Shown here piece by piece: positions 35,523-45,597 of a stretch of DNA of 64,000 nucleotides (its first letter is position 1; every line of letters starts with the position of its first letter). A program made the translations under genes and the position numbers. The stretch is from Gallionella sp. (lineage in GTDB: Bacteria; Pseudomonadota; Gammaproteobacteria; Burkholderiales; Gallionellaceae). The DNA is taken from assembly GCA_028688275.1 (NCBI GenBank), contig JAQTYN010000005.1:1-64000 (forward strand). Reading direction: 5' to 3'. The notes beneath the pieces were generated by a model that saw nothing but the letters and a program-made list of their open reading frames with translations, had not been told where the DNA came from and ran no database searches.

Positions 35523-38500
35523 ATGGGTTGGGAACTCGATGATGTAGAAAAGCCGTTCGTCACGCAATTGCAAGGCTTGGGCTGGACGTATCTCGAAGGC
35601 TGTATTGATGAGCCGTGCAAAACAGGCCGCAGCAGTTTTGCCGAGGTGATACAGGAAAGCGTGTTGCGCCGAAAACTGGCGCAGAATAATTTGCGTGACG
35701 TGGATGGCAAGCGCGTGCCGTGGCTGGATGAAGCGCGGATTTCAGAGGCAGTGGCGGCGATTACGCGCATTGCGCGACCCAAGTTAATCGAAGCCAATCA
35801 GGTGGCGACCGAGTTGTTGCTGTTGGGTATTACCGTGGATGGACTGCCAGACTGGGATAGCGAACGCGGACAGACCATACAGTACATAGACTGGGCACAT
35901 CCCGAAGCCAACCAGTTCACGGTCATCAATCAGTACCGCGTGGATTGCCCGCCTGGTTATAACTCAGGCAAGGCGTTCATCATTGCGGATCTGGTGTTGC
36001 TGGTAAACGGCATTCCGCTGGTGGTGGTGGAGTGCAAGAGTCCGTCCGCGCCAGAGCCGTTGATTGATGCGATAGATCAATTGCGTCGCTATAGCAACCA
36101 ACGCCATGCCAACTACGAGGTCGAAGACAATGAGGGCAATGAGCCCTTGTTCTTTACCAATCAATTATTGATCGCCAGCAGTTTTGATCAGGCGCGGGTG
36201 GGCACTATCGGCGCGTTGTTCGAACACTATGCGAGCTGGAAAACCATCGCGCCTTACCAGGAAGAAGAGGTGGCACAGACGTTGGGTGTCGCGGCATTGT
36301 CCGAGCAGCAGCGACTGGTGGCGGGCATGTTGACCCCAGATCGTTTGTTGGACATCGTGCGCCATTTCACCTTGTTTATGCAAACGGGCGGGCAGACCAT
36401 CAAAGTGGCATGCCGCTATCAGCAATATCGCGCGGTCAATCAGGCGATCACACGTTTGCGGCATGGCAAAACAAGATTGCAAGACGGCGAACATGACCAA
36501 CGCGGCGGGGTGATCTGGCACACGCAAGGGTCGGGTAAGTCGCTGACCATGGTGTTTTTGGTGCGTAAACTGCGCACCGACCCCTTGTTGCGCCGATTCA
36601 AGGTGGTGGTGATTACCGACCGTAAGGATTTGCAGCGGCAGCTTTCAGAAACTGCCACCTTGACGGGTGAAGTGGTGGAAGTGGCAACGACGGCAATATC
36701 CGTGCAAAAGCTGGTTAGCCGTAAAGGGCCAGGCTTACTGTTCGCCACCATCCAGAAATATCGCGATCCCGATACGGCTGATGAGCCAGGGCTGAGCAAA
36801 GATGATATGCCAAAGAACTGGGGCGTGGCAGAACCTGATGTTCACGCTTATGACGGCAAACCTGCCAACAAAAATTACGAAGTGCTGAACGATGACGACG
36901 CGATTCTGGTGATCGTGGACGAAGCACATCGCACGCAAGCGGGCGATCTGCACGCCAGACTGTTAGCTGGTCTGCCTAATTGCGCCCGAATTGGTTTTAC
37001 TGGCACGCCGATCATCATGGGCGAGAAGAAACGTACTCATGCGATTTTTGGTGAGTTCATCGACCGTTACACCATCAAGGAATCCGAGGCGGACGGTGCG
37101 ACTGTGCCAGTGTTGTACGAAGGCCGTACGGCACAGGGCACGGTCAAGGATGGCGCAAGTATGGATGAATTGTTCGAGGATTTATTTCGCGAACGCAGTA
37201 CGGAAGAACTTGAAGCGATCAAGAAAAAGTACGCCACCAAGGGGCAAATTTTTGATGCGCCGTTGTTGATTGCGGATAAGGCACGCGACATGTTGCGCCA
37301 CTATGTCACCTATATCCTGCCCAACGGCTACAAGGCGCAGGTGGTGGCTTACAGCCGACTCGCGACCATTCGTTATGCGGCGGCATTGGAAACCGCACGT
37401 GCAGAACTGTTAGCCGATGCGGATGCGCTCACCCCAACCGATAAAGCCATGGATGATGAGGTACTGTGCCAGCATCCAGCCAAAATTCAGGCCATCGTGC
37501 AAGCCTGGCGTTACCGCGACACGCTGAAAAACATCGAATTCGCGGTGGTGATTTCCAGCAGCAACAACGATGATCCAGCTTGGAAGAAGTGGACGGAAGG
37601 CGCGGCGAACGAACTACGCATCAAGCGTTTTAAAAAGCCGTTGTTCCATGTCAAGCCTGAGAAGACCGACCCACTGGCTTTTCTGATCGTGAAGTCGATG
37701 TTATTGACTGGTTTCGATGCGCCTATCGAAGGCGTAATGTATCTGGATCGTCCCATTCGAGAGGCGGAACTGCTGCAAGCCATCGCGCGCGTGAATCGCA
37801 CGGGGTTCGGCAAACGCGCGGGTATCGTGGTGGATTATTACGGTGTAGCTAAGCATCTGCAAGCCGCGCTGGCAGCCTATGCCGATGAGGATATTCAAGG
37901 TGCATTGCAAAGCCTCAAGGATGAGGTGTCCGCACTACGTGACCAGTATATGCGGGTGATGGATTTGTTTTACAGCCGAGATATTGAATCGCTGATGGAC
38001 GTGGAAGCTTGCGTCGAGGTGTTGGTGGATGAGAAGTTGCGCGCGGAGTTTTCGGTCAAACTCAAACAGTTTTTGAGTACGCTTGATCTGGTGTTGCCGC
38101 GTCCAGAAGGCTTACCTTTTGATAAGGATGCCAAGACATTGGCTTACATCTACGCCCGCGCACGAAATCGCTACAAGGACATGCTGGTACTGGGAAAGGA
38201 TGTCGGCGCGAAGGTGCGCCGATTGATCGACGAACATGTGATCTCGCTGGGAATTGATCCGAAAATTGCGCCTATCGCGCTGACTGATGCCAAGTTTGAC
38301 CAGCATATTTCACGGCAAGCGAATGACCGCGCCAAGGCTTCCGAGATGGAACACGCGATACGTTCGCATATTCGTAAACATCTGGATGAAGACCCCGTGC
38401 TGTATCGCAAACTCAGCGAGCGGCTGAACGAGATTCTAAAAAACCTGAATCAGCATTGGGATGAGTTGATCGGTGCGCTGCATAAGATCATGAGTGAGAT

Positions 38501-38843
38501 GCGCGAGGGTGTTGCACCTGAGGATGCACTTCCCGATATGCCAGCACATTACGTGCCATTTCTGCGCATGTTGCTGGAAGCGGTTGTCGGTGCTGAACAC
38601 CCTAGTGATGAGCAACTACTGCAAATTAAGGATCTCACGCTTGAGCTGGTTGGCCTGATTACGTGCGAAATAAGTGACACGTTTTGGGAACCGCACAAGC
38701 GGCCAGCACAGGATGCGCTGGGATCACAGATATTTCGCTTATTGAAGTTGAAGCGGATGCGGTTTTTGGTTGATGTTTCTGCACTGAAAGATCGTTTGAT
38801 GGAACTGGCTCGCGCCAATCACGAACGGTTGATAAAAGCATGA
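35523..38843 (+). CDS. hsdR: Type I restriction-modification system, restriction subunit
   Basis: This 1106-residue motor-nuclease translocates and cuts unmodified DNA. The N-terminal nuclease site is IADLVLLVNGIPLVVVECKSP (D and ExK). The helicase part has Walker A TQGSGKSLTM, the DEAH box IVDEAHRTQ, GFTGTPI and the C-terminal motif ARVNRTG. The start at 35523 has GGAG upstream; an in-frame ATG at 35472 lies within the 154-bp element. It is separated from hsdS by that element, so it may have its own promoter. It overlaps the next gene by 4 bp (ATGA). Confidence 0.96.
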   Translation: MGWELDDVEKPFVTQLQGLGWTYLEGCIDEPCKTGRSSFAEVIQESVLRRKLAQNNLRDVDGKRVPWLDEARISEAVAAITRIARPKLIEANQVATELLLLGITVDGLPDWDSERGQTIQYIDWAHPEANQFTVINQYRVDCPPGYNSGKAFIIADLVLLVNGIPLVVVECKSPSAPEPLIDAIDQLRRYSNQRHANYEVEDNEGNEPLFFTNQLLIASSFDQARVGTIGALFEHYASWKTIAPYQEEEVAQTLGVAALSEQQRLVAGMLTPDRLLDIVRHFTLFMQTGGQTIKVACRYQQYRAVNQAITRLRHGKTRLQDGEHDQRGGVIWHTQGSGKSLTMVFLVRKLRTDPLLRRFKVVVITDRKDLQRQLSETATLTGEVVEVATTAISVQKLVSRKGPGLLFATIQKYRDPDTADEPGLSKDDMPKNWGVAEPDVHAYDGKPANKNYEVLNDDDAILVIVDEAHRTQAGDLHARLLAGLPNCARIGFTGTPIIMGEKKRTHAIFGEFIDRYTIKESEADGATVPVLYEGRTAQGTVKDGASMDELFEDLFRERSTEELEAIKKKYATKGQIFDAPLLIADKARDMLRHYVTYILPNGYKAQVVAYSRLATIRYAAALETARAELLADADALTPTDKAMDDEVLCQHPAKIQAIVQAWRYRDTLKNIEFAVVISSSNNDDPAWKKWTEGAANELRIKRFKKPLFHVKPEKTDPLAFLIVKSMLLTGFDAPIEGVMYLDRPIREAELLQAIARVNRTGFGKRAGIVVDYYGVAKHLQAALAAYADEDIQGALQSLKDEVSALRDQYMRVMDLFYSRDIESLMDVEACVEVLVDEKLRAEFSVKLKQFLSTLDLVLPRPEGLPFDKDAKTLAYIYARARNRYKDMLVLGKDVGAKVRRLIDEHVISLGIDPKIAPIALTDAKFDQHISRQANDRAKASEMEHAIRSHIRKHLDEDPVLYRKLSERLNEILKNLNQHWDELIGALHKIMSEMREGVAPEDALPDMPAHYVPFLRMLLEAVVGAEHPSDEQLLQIKDLTLELVGLITCEISDTFWEPHKRPAQDALGSQIFRLLKLKRMRFLVDVSALKDRLMELARANHERLIKA

Positions 38844-39535
38844 GCATGTTGACCGTAGGCGATTTGTCTTTCGCGTTGAAACACAGCAGCAGGCGACGGA
38901 CGATGGAGATCACGGTAGAGCGTGGCGGCGATTTGGTGTTGTCGGCTCCGCCCGATGTCGAAGAAGCAGCATTACGTGCCTTCGTTATTGAGAGGCGATT
39001 TTGGATCTATACCAAGCTGGCCGAGAAAGACCAGTTACAGAAGGCCGTACCGACCAAGTCGTTTGTAGATGGCGAAGGTTTTCTCTATCTGGGCCGCAGT
39101 TATCGTTTGCGTCTAGTTGATGAACAGAGCGCACCGTTGAGATTGCTCAATGGGCGTTTCATGCTCAGGCGTAATCTGGTGGCCGAGGGTAGAAGGTATT
39201 TGATACTGTGGTATAGCGGTCATGCTAAAAAATGGCTGGGTGAAAAGGTTCGCGACTACGCGGCACGTATGGAAGTTAATCCTACAGGTGTGAAGGTGCA
39301 AGACCTGGGCTATCGCTGGGGATCTTGCGGCAAAGGTGAGTGCCTGTATTTTCATTGGAAAACTATACTGCTACCACCCCACATCGCCGAATATGTGGTC
39401 GTGCATGAACTCGCACACCTGCATCAACCGCACCACACCCCTGAATTCTGGCAACGAGTAGAACGCGCGATGCCCGACTTTGATCGACGCAAAATCTGGC
39501 TTGCCGAGCACGGCATGGACGTGGAAGGGATATAA
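38840..39535 (+). CDS. YgjP-like zinc metallohydrolase linked to the type I system
   Basis: This 231-residue protein has the YgjP/DUF45 zinc site VVHELAHLHQPHHTPEFW (HExxH plus downstream H and E) and the preceding YRWGSCG...LYFHWK motif. Its catalytic target is unknown. Homologues often follow hsdR in type I operons, and here it overlaps hsdR by 4 bp, so it is part of the same unit. It may process or regulate HsdR, but that is inference. The tmRNA terminator follows. Confidence 0.9.
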   Translation: MSMLTVGDLSFALKHSSRRRTMEITVERGGDLVLSAPPDVEEAALRAFVIERRFWIYTKLAEKDQLQKAVPTKSFVDGEGFLYLGRSYRLRLVDEQSAPLRLLNGRFMLRRNLVAEGRRYLILWYSGHAKKWLGEKVRDYAARMEVNPTGVKVQDLGYRWGSCGKGECLYFHWKTILLPPHIAEYVVVHELAHLHQPHHTPEFWQRVERAMPDFDRRKIWLAEHGMDVEGI

Positions 39536-39591
39536 AAGCGGCATGTTCCTGTACCAAATGCATCTTCAACTGCCGCTGGGTTCGGCAAAGC

Positions 39592-39630
39592 AAAACAAAA
39601 AGCCCACCACAAGGGTGAGCTTTTTGTTTT
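39592..39630. terminator. Bidirectional terminator between the hsd operon and tmRNA
   Basis: AAAAAGCCCACC, a short loop and GGGTGAGCTTTTT form a stem with a T-run on either side (CTTTTTGTTTT on the plus strand, GCTTTTTGTTTT on the minus strand). It can end both the hsd operon and ssrA. Confidence 0.8.
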
Positions 39631-39632
39631 AT

Positions 39633-40001
39633 TGGTGGAGACGGCGGGAATTGAACCCGCGTCCGCAAGCACTCTACAGGCAGTTCTACATACTTAGCCA
39701 TGTTATTTAATTTTATCGTGGACACGCCAACTGGCGGGCTGGTACACAACGAGTCACCTTAATTCTAGCTTCGTACAAAGTAACCCTGCACGACACGATT
39801 TCATGTATTTACCTCACTCATCTCCGTCTTGCGACTTCGAGCCACTCCATGAACAGCGTGGTGTGAGGTCTAGCTGACTAAGCAGCTAAAGCGTAAGTTT
39901 CGTCGTTTGCGACTATTTTTTTTCCAGCTTATTTACGAGGTTGCGGGTCCTCGGTATGCCCTACGCTGCTTTGCAACCTACGTCGAAGCCAAGTCGTCCC
40001 C
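39633..40001 (-). ncRNA. ssrA: tmRNA (transfer-messenger RNA)
   Basis: This 369-nt one-piece tmRNA rescues stalled ribosomes. Its 5' end GGGGACG pairs with CGTCTCC near the 3' end; TTCAATTCCCGCC is the T-arm and CCA is encoded. The tag reading frame (39878-39910, minus) is GCAAACGACGAAACTTACGC then TTTAGCTGCTTAG, giving the tag ANDETYALAA and a stop. The 5' part has the usual GACTTGGCTTCGACGTAGG. Confidence 0.97.
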
Positions 40002-40026
40002 GTGAGTTTGCTACAAAACGGGGCGG

Positions 40027-40057
40027 ATTATAACAGAGGATAGCAATGGGCATACAA
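40027..40057 (-). promoter_or_regulatory. Promoter of ssrA
   Basis: On the minus strand TATAAT (40027-40032) has a TTGTAT -35 candidate (40052-40057) at a 19-bp spacing. Transcription would start about 17 nt ahead of the mature tmRNA 5' end, fitting RNase P processing. Confidence 0.65.
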
Positions 40058-40090
40058 GGCAATTGCGTAAATCCTTGATCTCAGGAGAGA

Positions 40091-41302
40091 TTACGCGGCG
40101 GCAATCGTCACCCTGGCAAATTTACGTTTACCGACTTGGGCAATCACGGTCAGCCCAACGGCAATCACGGTGGCTTTGTCGTTAATACGTTCGCCATCTA
40201 GCTTGACCGCACCTGCTTGGATGCTGCGCATCGCTTCGGAAGTGCTACTCGCCAATCCAGCTTGTTTGAGCAATTGCGGCACACCAATACTACCGTCCGT
40301 GGTGGTGACAGTGATTTCGGGCATATCGTCTGGCAATACACCTTGGCGGAAGCGCGCTTCAAATTCGATCAAGGCAGCTTCTGCGGCAGCTTGGCTATGG
40401 AAACGCGCCACAATTTCTTGCGCCAATAGCACTTTGATATCGCGCGGATTGCGACCCGCTTCAATTTCGCCGCGCCAGCCGTTGATTTCGTTCATGCTGC
40501 GGAAAGACAATAGCTCTAAATATCGCCACATCAACACATCAGAAATCGACATCAATTTGCCAAACATGTCTTGCGGGCTGTCGGTGATGCCGATGTAATT
40601 GCCCAGCGATTTGGACATTTTATTCACGCCATCCAAGCCTTCCAGCAAGGGCATCGTGAGTATGCACTGCGCTGCTTGACCATAGTGCTTCTGGAGTTCT
40701 CGCCCCATGAGCAGGTTGAATTTTTGGTCTGTACCACCCAACTCGACATCCGCTTTCAACGCTACAGAGTCATAGCCCTGTACCAACGGATACATAAATT
40801 CATGAATGGCAATCGGTTGATTACTTTTGTAGCGTTTGTCAAAATCATCGCGCTCCAACATCCGCGCCACGGTATGGGTCGCCGCCAGCTTGATTAAATC
40901 TGCCGCATTGAATTTATCCATCCACGTCGAATTAAAGCAAATCTCAGTCTTTTCGGGATCCAGCACTTTAAAGACTTGATCGCGATAGGACTGGGCGTTG
41001 ATGAGGACTTGCTCACGAGAAAGCGGTGGGCGAGTGGCATTTTTACCTGTCGGGTCGCCGATCATGCCCGTAAAATCACCAATTAAAAACAAAGCGTGGT
41101 GTCCCAGTTCTTGAAATTGGCGCATTTTATTGAGCAATACGGTGTGGCCGAGATGCAAGTCAGGCGCAGTGGGGTCAAATCCTGCTTTGATACGTAATGG
41201 GCGATTTTGCGCCAATTTCTGCTTTAATTCGTCTTTCAACAGAATTTCATGCGCGCCCCGTTCGATTAAATCAAACGCTTCTTTTGAATTGAATTGAGTC
41301 AT
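40091..41302 (-). CDS. tyrS: Tyrosyl-tRNA synthetase
   Basis: This 403-residue class I synthetase charges tRNA-Tyr. The HIGH-type motif is [13 protein letters not shown] and the KMSKS loop is [11 protein letters not shown]-terminal S4 RNA-binding domain covers the last ~70 residues ([20 protein letters not shown]). It is of the TyrZ-like type with HLGH. It diverges from the M23 endopeptidase gene; the region between them carries a good promoter for the latter. Confidence 0.96.
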   Translation of the reverse strand: MTQFNSKEAFDLIERGAHEILLKDELKQKLAQNRPLRIKAGFDPTAPDLHLGHTVLLNKMRQFQELGHHALFLIGDFTGMIGDPTGKNATRPPLSREQVLINAQSYRDQVFKVLDPEKTEICFNSTWMDKFNAADLIKLAATHTVARMLERDDFDKRYKSNQPIAIHEFMYPLVQGYDSVALKADVELGGTDQKFNLLMGRELQKHYGQAAQCILTMPLLEGLDGVNKMSKSLGNYIGITDSPQDMFGKLMSISDVLMWRYLELLSFRSMNEINGWRGEIEAGRNPRDIKVLLAQEIVARFHSQAAAEAALIEFEARFRQGVLPDDMPEITVTTTDGSIGVPQLLKQAGLASSTSEAMRSIQAGAVKLDGERINDKATVIAVGLTVIAQVGKRKFARVTIAAA

Positions 41303-41414
41303 TTTGGGTTTATTTAGGATAAATTATAAACATTTATTGAAATTTGGCTGGTTTTGTCTTTTGACCGCTCATCAGTTTTGCACCTCCGTCCATCCCAATT
41401 GAGGGTAATAGATT

Positions 41415-41442
41415 TTGACGCGTTGAATACTTCTGGTAAAAT
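41415..41442 (+). promoter_or_regulatory. Promoter of the M23 peptidase-anmK operon
   Basis: TTGACG (41415-41420) and TAAAAT (41437-41442) are 16 bp apart, each matching five of six sigma-70 consensus bases. The expected start lies about 57 bp upstream of the peptidase ATG. Confidence 0.6.
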
Positions 41443-41505
41443 CGCGCACATCCAAACAACTAGCTTTTGTATCATTATTACAATGATCAGCTTAGAGAGG
41501 CACGA

Positions 41506-42801
41506 ATGTTACCGCAAAATTCACTCAGTAAAGAACGCAAAAACAAGTTGCGTTGGCTGGTCTCCCTATCCACCATCCCGCTATTGAGCGTTGTAACCGC
41601 ATTTGGCTTAGTTCCACACAGTGAAATCAGTGCTATTGGCAGCAAAGCAATTGCCGAATCCATTGTTTTACCCGAAATCAATCCCGCACCAACGACCGCA
41701 ACGCATTTTTGGCGCAATGAGCGCGTACAAAAGGGCGATACCCTTACTGCCCTGTTAACTCGCCTCAATATCCAAGATGAAGTTGCAAGCGAATTCTTAC
41801 GCACCAACAAGGGCGTGGAATCCTTCCGAAAATTATCCGTCGGCAAAGAGGTTCAAGCAGAAACGACCGCAGCAGGCGGGTTGATTAAGCTTACTTACCT
41901 TGGAACACCTAGCACACAAGTTGTAGTTGAGAAAAAAGGCGGCGTGCTTACGGTGGATACACAAGATGCGCTGCTTGAGAAACGTCTATTTGTCCGCACA
42001 GGCACGATCAAAACCAGTTTGTATGCTGCAACGGATGCCGCAGGTATGCCCGAAGCGGCCGCCAATCAGCTGACCGAGATTTTTAGCGGCGACGTTGACT
42101 TCCATCATGAATTGAAACGTGGAGACAAGTTTACTGCAGTTTATGAAATGACTTATAGCAATGGGGCACTGGTAAAAACTGGACGCATTCAGGCTGCTGA
42201 ATTTATCAATCAAGGACATGCTTACCGCGTGGTTTATTTCCCAACGGATGACCAACACGGTGATTATTACACGACAGAAGGCAAGAGTTCCCGCAAGGCC
42301 TTTTTACGCTCCCCTATTCAATTTTCGCGGGTCAGCTCTGGTTTTACCATGTCACGTTTCCATCCCGTACTCAATCGCTGGCGTGCACATAAGGGTACAG
42401 ACTTTGCTGCGGCAATTGGTACACCCGTCAAAGCGACTGCCGACGGCGTAGTATCACTGGTCGGACAACAAGGTGGCTATGGCAACGTCGTGATGATTAA
42501 GCATCAAGGTCGTTACACTACGGTTTATGGCCACTTGTCTCGCTTTGGCAAGTATAAATCGGGACAACGTGTCGCCCAAGGTGATGTCATTGGTTTTGTA
42601 GGCATGACAGGCTTGGCAAGTGGTCCACATTTGCATTACGAATTCAAAATTGATGGTCTGCAACGTGACCCGTTGAGCGTAGCACTGCCCAATGCGCGTC
42701 CTATCGACGAATCAAACAAAGTAGCCTTTGAAGCAATGTCCAAGCAATTCTTAGCGCGCTTGGAGATGTTGCGCAACACCAATCTCGCGAAACTCGACTA
42801 A
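41506..42801 (+). CDS. M23-family murein endopeptidase (MepM-like)
   Basis: This 431-residue envelope enzyme cuts cross-links between peptidoglycan strands. It has a single N-terminal membrane anchor (WLVSLSTIPLLSVVTAFGL), an OapA/LysM-like region (VQKGDTLTALLTRLNI), a middle domain and the LytM zinc domain: HKGTDFAAAIGTPVKA, GNVVMIKHQGRYTTVYGHLSRF and GPHLHYEF (HxH). I start at 41506 after GAGAGG; an earlier in-frame codon at 41467 lacks support. anmK follows 1 bp later, a logical partner for recycling anhydro-sugars from cut wall. Confidence 0.92.
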   Translation: MLPQNSLSKERKNKLRWLVSLSTIPLLSVVTAFGLVPHSEISAIGSKAIAESIVLPEINPAPTTATHFWRNERVQKGDTLTALLTRLNIQDEVASEFLRTNKGVESFRKLSVGKEVQAETTAAGGLIKLTYLGTPSTQVVVEKKGGVLTVDTQDALLEKRLFVRTGTIKTSLYAATDAAGMPEAAANQLTEIFSGDVDFHHELKRGDKFTAVYEMTYSNGALVKTGRIQAAEFINQGHAYRVVYFPTDDQHGDYYTTEGKSSRKAFLRSPIQFSRVSSGFTMSRFHPVLNRWRAHKGTDFAAAIGTPVKATADGVVSLVGQQGGYGNVVMIKHQGRYTTVYGHLSRFGKYKSGQRVAQGDVIGFVGMTGLASGPHLHYEFKIDGLQRDPLSVALPNARPIDESNKVAFEAMSKQFLARLEMLRNTNLAKLD

Positions 42802-42802
42802 T

Positions 42803-43891
42803 GTGTCTGAGCTTTACATTGGCTTGATGTCTGGTACCAGCTTGGACGGCGTAGATGCTGTCCTTGTTGATTTAGCCAGCACCCAACCCCGCTTACTGTC
42901 AACCGCCTACCTCCCCTTCGATGACACGCTCAAACAGGATCTGTTAGCACTACATACGCCGAGTCACAACGAACTACATCAAGCACACATCGTCGGCAAT
43001 CAATTAGCACGCTTATATGCCGCCAGCGTCGCACAATTAGGCATCGAAAGTGGACAGCTGGTGCGCGCAATTGGTTGTCATGGTCAGACTATCCGTCATT
43101 GTCCTGAACACGGCTACACATTACAAATTGGCAATGCAGCACTGTTGGCTGAACTTACCCAACTGACCGTCGTGAGCGATTTCCGCAGTCGCGATATTGC
43201 CGCAGGCGGACAAGGTGCACCCCTCGTCCCCGCCTTTCACGACCAAGTATTACGTCATCCCGATATACATCGCGTCATTGTCAATATCGGCGGCATCAGC
43301 AACCTCACCAACCTCTCGCCCCATACGCCTACTTCTGGTTTTGATTGCGGTCCTGGCAATTTGCTGATGGATGCATGGTGTAAGCTACATTTGCAACAAG
43401 CTTATGATAAAAATGGGGCATGGGCGGCAACGGGCAAGGTTTTGCCTGATTTATTGCAAAAGCTGTTAAACGAACCTTTTTTTGCTTTATCTCCACCCAA
43501 GAGTAGCGGACGTGATTTGTTTCATCTCGACTGGTTTCGTGAGAAATTACACGGAGATGAAGAAGCGGTTGATGTACAAGCCACCCTATTAGCATTGACC
43601 TGCGTGACGATTGCACAGGCTATTCAACAGTATTGCCAAGGGGCAGTCGAAATTTATTTGTGCGGGGGTGGCGCGCATAACGCAGCGTTGAGACATCGCC
43701 TGAGCGCGCTACTACCTGATTGCCGCGTGGAAACAACACAGCTTTTAGGTGTAGACAGTGATTACCTAGAAGCAATTGCTTTTGCATGGTTAGCACAGCA
43801 AAATCAACAAGGCAAACCTGCTAACCTACCACGCGTGACGGGAGCTAAGCATGCTTGCGTACTTGGAGCCGTGCATCATCGTGGTATTTAA
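42803..43891 (+). CDS. anmK: Anhydro-N-acetylmuramic acid kinase
   Basis: This 362-residue kinase opens and phosphorylates 1,6-anhydroMurNAc to MurNAc-6-phosphate in wall recycling. It begins YIGLMSGTSLDGVDAVLVDLA; GFDCGPGNLLMDAW and the CGGGAHN loop are family motifs. The start is GTG at 42803, one base after the stop of the M23 gene, so it is translationally coupled. It converges on the DUF3426 gene with only 12 bp between stops. Confidence 0.95.
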   Translation: MSELYIGLMSGTSLDGVDAVLVDLASTQPRLLSTAYLPFDDTLKQDLLALHTPSHNELHQAHIVGNQLARLYAASVAQLGIESGQLVRAIGCHGQTIRHCPEHGYTLQIGNAALLAELTQLTVVSDFRSRDIAAGGQGAPLVPAFHDQVLRHPDIHRVIVNIGGISNLTNLSPHTPTSGFDCGPGNLLMDAWCKLHLQQAYDKNGAWAATGKVLPDLLQKLLNEPFFALSPPKSSGRDLFHLDWFREKLHGDEEAVDVQATLLALTCVTIAQAIQQYCQGAVEIYLCGGGAHNAALRHRLSALLPDCRVETTQLLGVDSDYLEAIAFAWLAQQNQQGKPANLPRVTGAKHACVLGAVHHRGI

Positions 43892-43903
43892 TGCGAAAAG
43901 TGT

Positions 43904-44704
43904 CTATTTGCTAGGATAAAACAATACTAAACGATAACCCATGGGCTTGATGTCGCGGGTATTGAATGCGACTTTCAAAACCACTTCATGGTTGCCCAGC
44001 AATCCGCGTTTTTCTTGTTCGGTTCGTGGCAAATAATCTGCGGGGCGCAATATACGTCGCACTAATGGGGCATCTTGTGAGTCGTTGAGCGTTAGTTCCA
44101 AATAAGGGAACGCTTGCGCGTAAGCAGCACGATTCCTCAATAAGGCATTAAGTATAATTTGATTTTCTTGCTCTGGAACCGCTTCCAAGTCAGAAGACTC
44201 GATACTCATCAATTCCGCTTTTTGCGGTAAAGGCAGGCTGCATTGCAATAGTTCGCAATACGCTAACAAAGCTGGTTTGACGTTGGGATAGCGTACCGCT
44301 AAATCGTTCCTGAAAAAATAGACCGCCTGTCCCAACAAAGTCATTAGCAACAGTACGCTGGCAAGACCGAGCAGTATTGAAAAAATTCTTTGTTTGGTTC
44401 GGTGTTTCTTTTCAACCTGAACAACCAGCTCTTCTGGAGAAGAGCTATCTTCAACTAGGGTTGTCGCAGCACTTGCGGGTGTGGCAATAACCTGACTGAG
44501 CGATTCCGCGACCATTTGTGCCGTGGACATAGGATCCAGCGTGGCTAGAGATGCGGGCTGTGTGACGACATACCCCTCCCGTGCATTAAAAGCCTGAAGG
44601 CAATGCCCGCAGCGCACCCTACCTTGCCGTAAATCAAGCTGATCTTCGGCGATTTTAAAGCAGGTATTGCAATGTGGGCAGCGGGTAAAGCCTTCCATGG
44701 TCAC
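43904..44704 (-). CDS. Zinc-ribbon DUF3426 membrane protein
   Basis: This 266-residue protein begins with an MJ0042-type zinc ribbon (RCPHCNTCF, RVRCGHCLQAFNA) in the cytoplasm. One membrane helix follows at about residues 113-135 (FSILLGLASVLLLMTLLGQAVYF), then a periplasmic DUF3426 domain (about 140-266). The family is common in betaproteobacteria after prmA and its function is unknown. I take the GTG at 44704, which shares one base with the prmA stop (TAGTG); an ATG at 44698 is an alternative. Confidence 0.88.
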   Translation of the reverse strand: MTMEGFTRCPHCNTCFKIAEDQLDLRQGRVRCGHCLQAFNAREGYVVTQPASLATLDPMSTAQMVAESLSQVIATPASAATTLVEDSSSPEELVVQVEKKHRTKQRIFSILLGLASVLLLMTLLGQAVYFFRNDLAVRYPNVKPALLAYCELLQCSLPLPQKAELMSIESSDLEAVPEQENQIILNALLRNRAAYAQAFPYLELTLNDSQDAPLVRRILRPADYLPRTEQEKRGLLGNHEVVLKVAFNTRDIKPMGYRLVLFYPSK

Positions 44705-45597
44705 TATCGCTTACATCCTGACAAACAAGACCAACCGTCTTCAAAAATGGGGGGAGCGAAGTCAAACCATGTTTGATAGACTGCCATCACATCTTCTGCC
44801 TGTTGTTCCAATATCCCTGATAAGACGATTTGTCCGCCCGTTTTAGTTGCATCTGCCAACAACGGCGCGAGCATTCGCAGTGGATTGGTCAGGATATTTG
44901 CGACCACGACATCATATCGTTCCGTCTTGACTTGATTGGGCAAATAAAACGCGATGTGATCGACCGCATTGGCAACCGCATTGTCGCGACTTGCGGTGAC
45001 GGCCTGCGCATCCACATCCACCCCCACCGCGCTGATTGCACCGAGTTTACGCGCCGCGATGGCAAGTATGCCTGAGCCACAACCATAATCCAAAACTGTT
45101 TCACCGCCTTTAAGGTTGTGATCGAGCCAACGCAAACACAAGCGCGTCGTAGGATGGCTCCCTGTACCGAAAGCCAAACCTGGGTCCAACACGATGTTGA
45201 TGGCACTTAAATCACGGGGGGTATGCCAAGTCGGCACGATCCACAAACGGGGCGATATGGGGATGGGGTCAAATTGTGATTGAGTGAGTCTCACCCAATC
45301 ATTATCTTCCAGCGACTCTATCCGATAGTTTGGAATATCCAACAAACCTATATTGCTCGCCGCTTGACGCAGAATAGCAGCCACATCCTGATCGTTATCA
45401 AACAATGCGCTGACCTGATTATGCTGCCACACCCCTGGAGGGGGTTCGCCTGGCTCTCCGAAAATCGCTTGCTCGTCTGGGGTATCAGCATCAGCATCGA
45501 GCAAATCCACCGACAATGCACCCAGCTCTAGCAAGGCTTCACTCAGTGCCTCAGCATGTGCCGCATCTGAATCTGCAATTAGAGTTAACCAACTCAT
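44704..45597 (-). CDS. prmA: Ribosomal protein L11 methyltransferase
   Basis: This 297-residue SAM enzyme trimethylates L11 in the cytoplasm. [38 protein letters not shown] and [10 protein letters not shown] are the family motifs. Its start overlaps the accC stop by 4 bp (ATGA) and its stop shares a base with the following gene. The accC-prmA-DUF3426 order is typical of betaproteobacteria. Confidence 0.96.
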   Translation of the reverse strand: MSWLTLIADSDAAHAEALSEALLELGALSVDLLDADADTPDEQAIFGEPGEPPPGVWQHNQVSALFDNDQDVAAILRQAASNIGLLDIPNYRIESLEDNDWVRLTQSQFDPIPISPRLWIVPTWHTPRDLSAINIVLDPGLAFGTGSHPTTRLCLRWLDHNLKGGETVLDYGCGSGILAIAARKLGAISAVGVDVDAQAVTASRDNAVANAVDHIAFYLPNQVKTERYDVVVANILTNPLRMLAPLLADATKTGGQIVLSGILEQQAEDVMAVYQTWFDFAPPIFEDGWSCLSGCKR

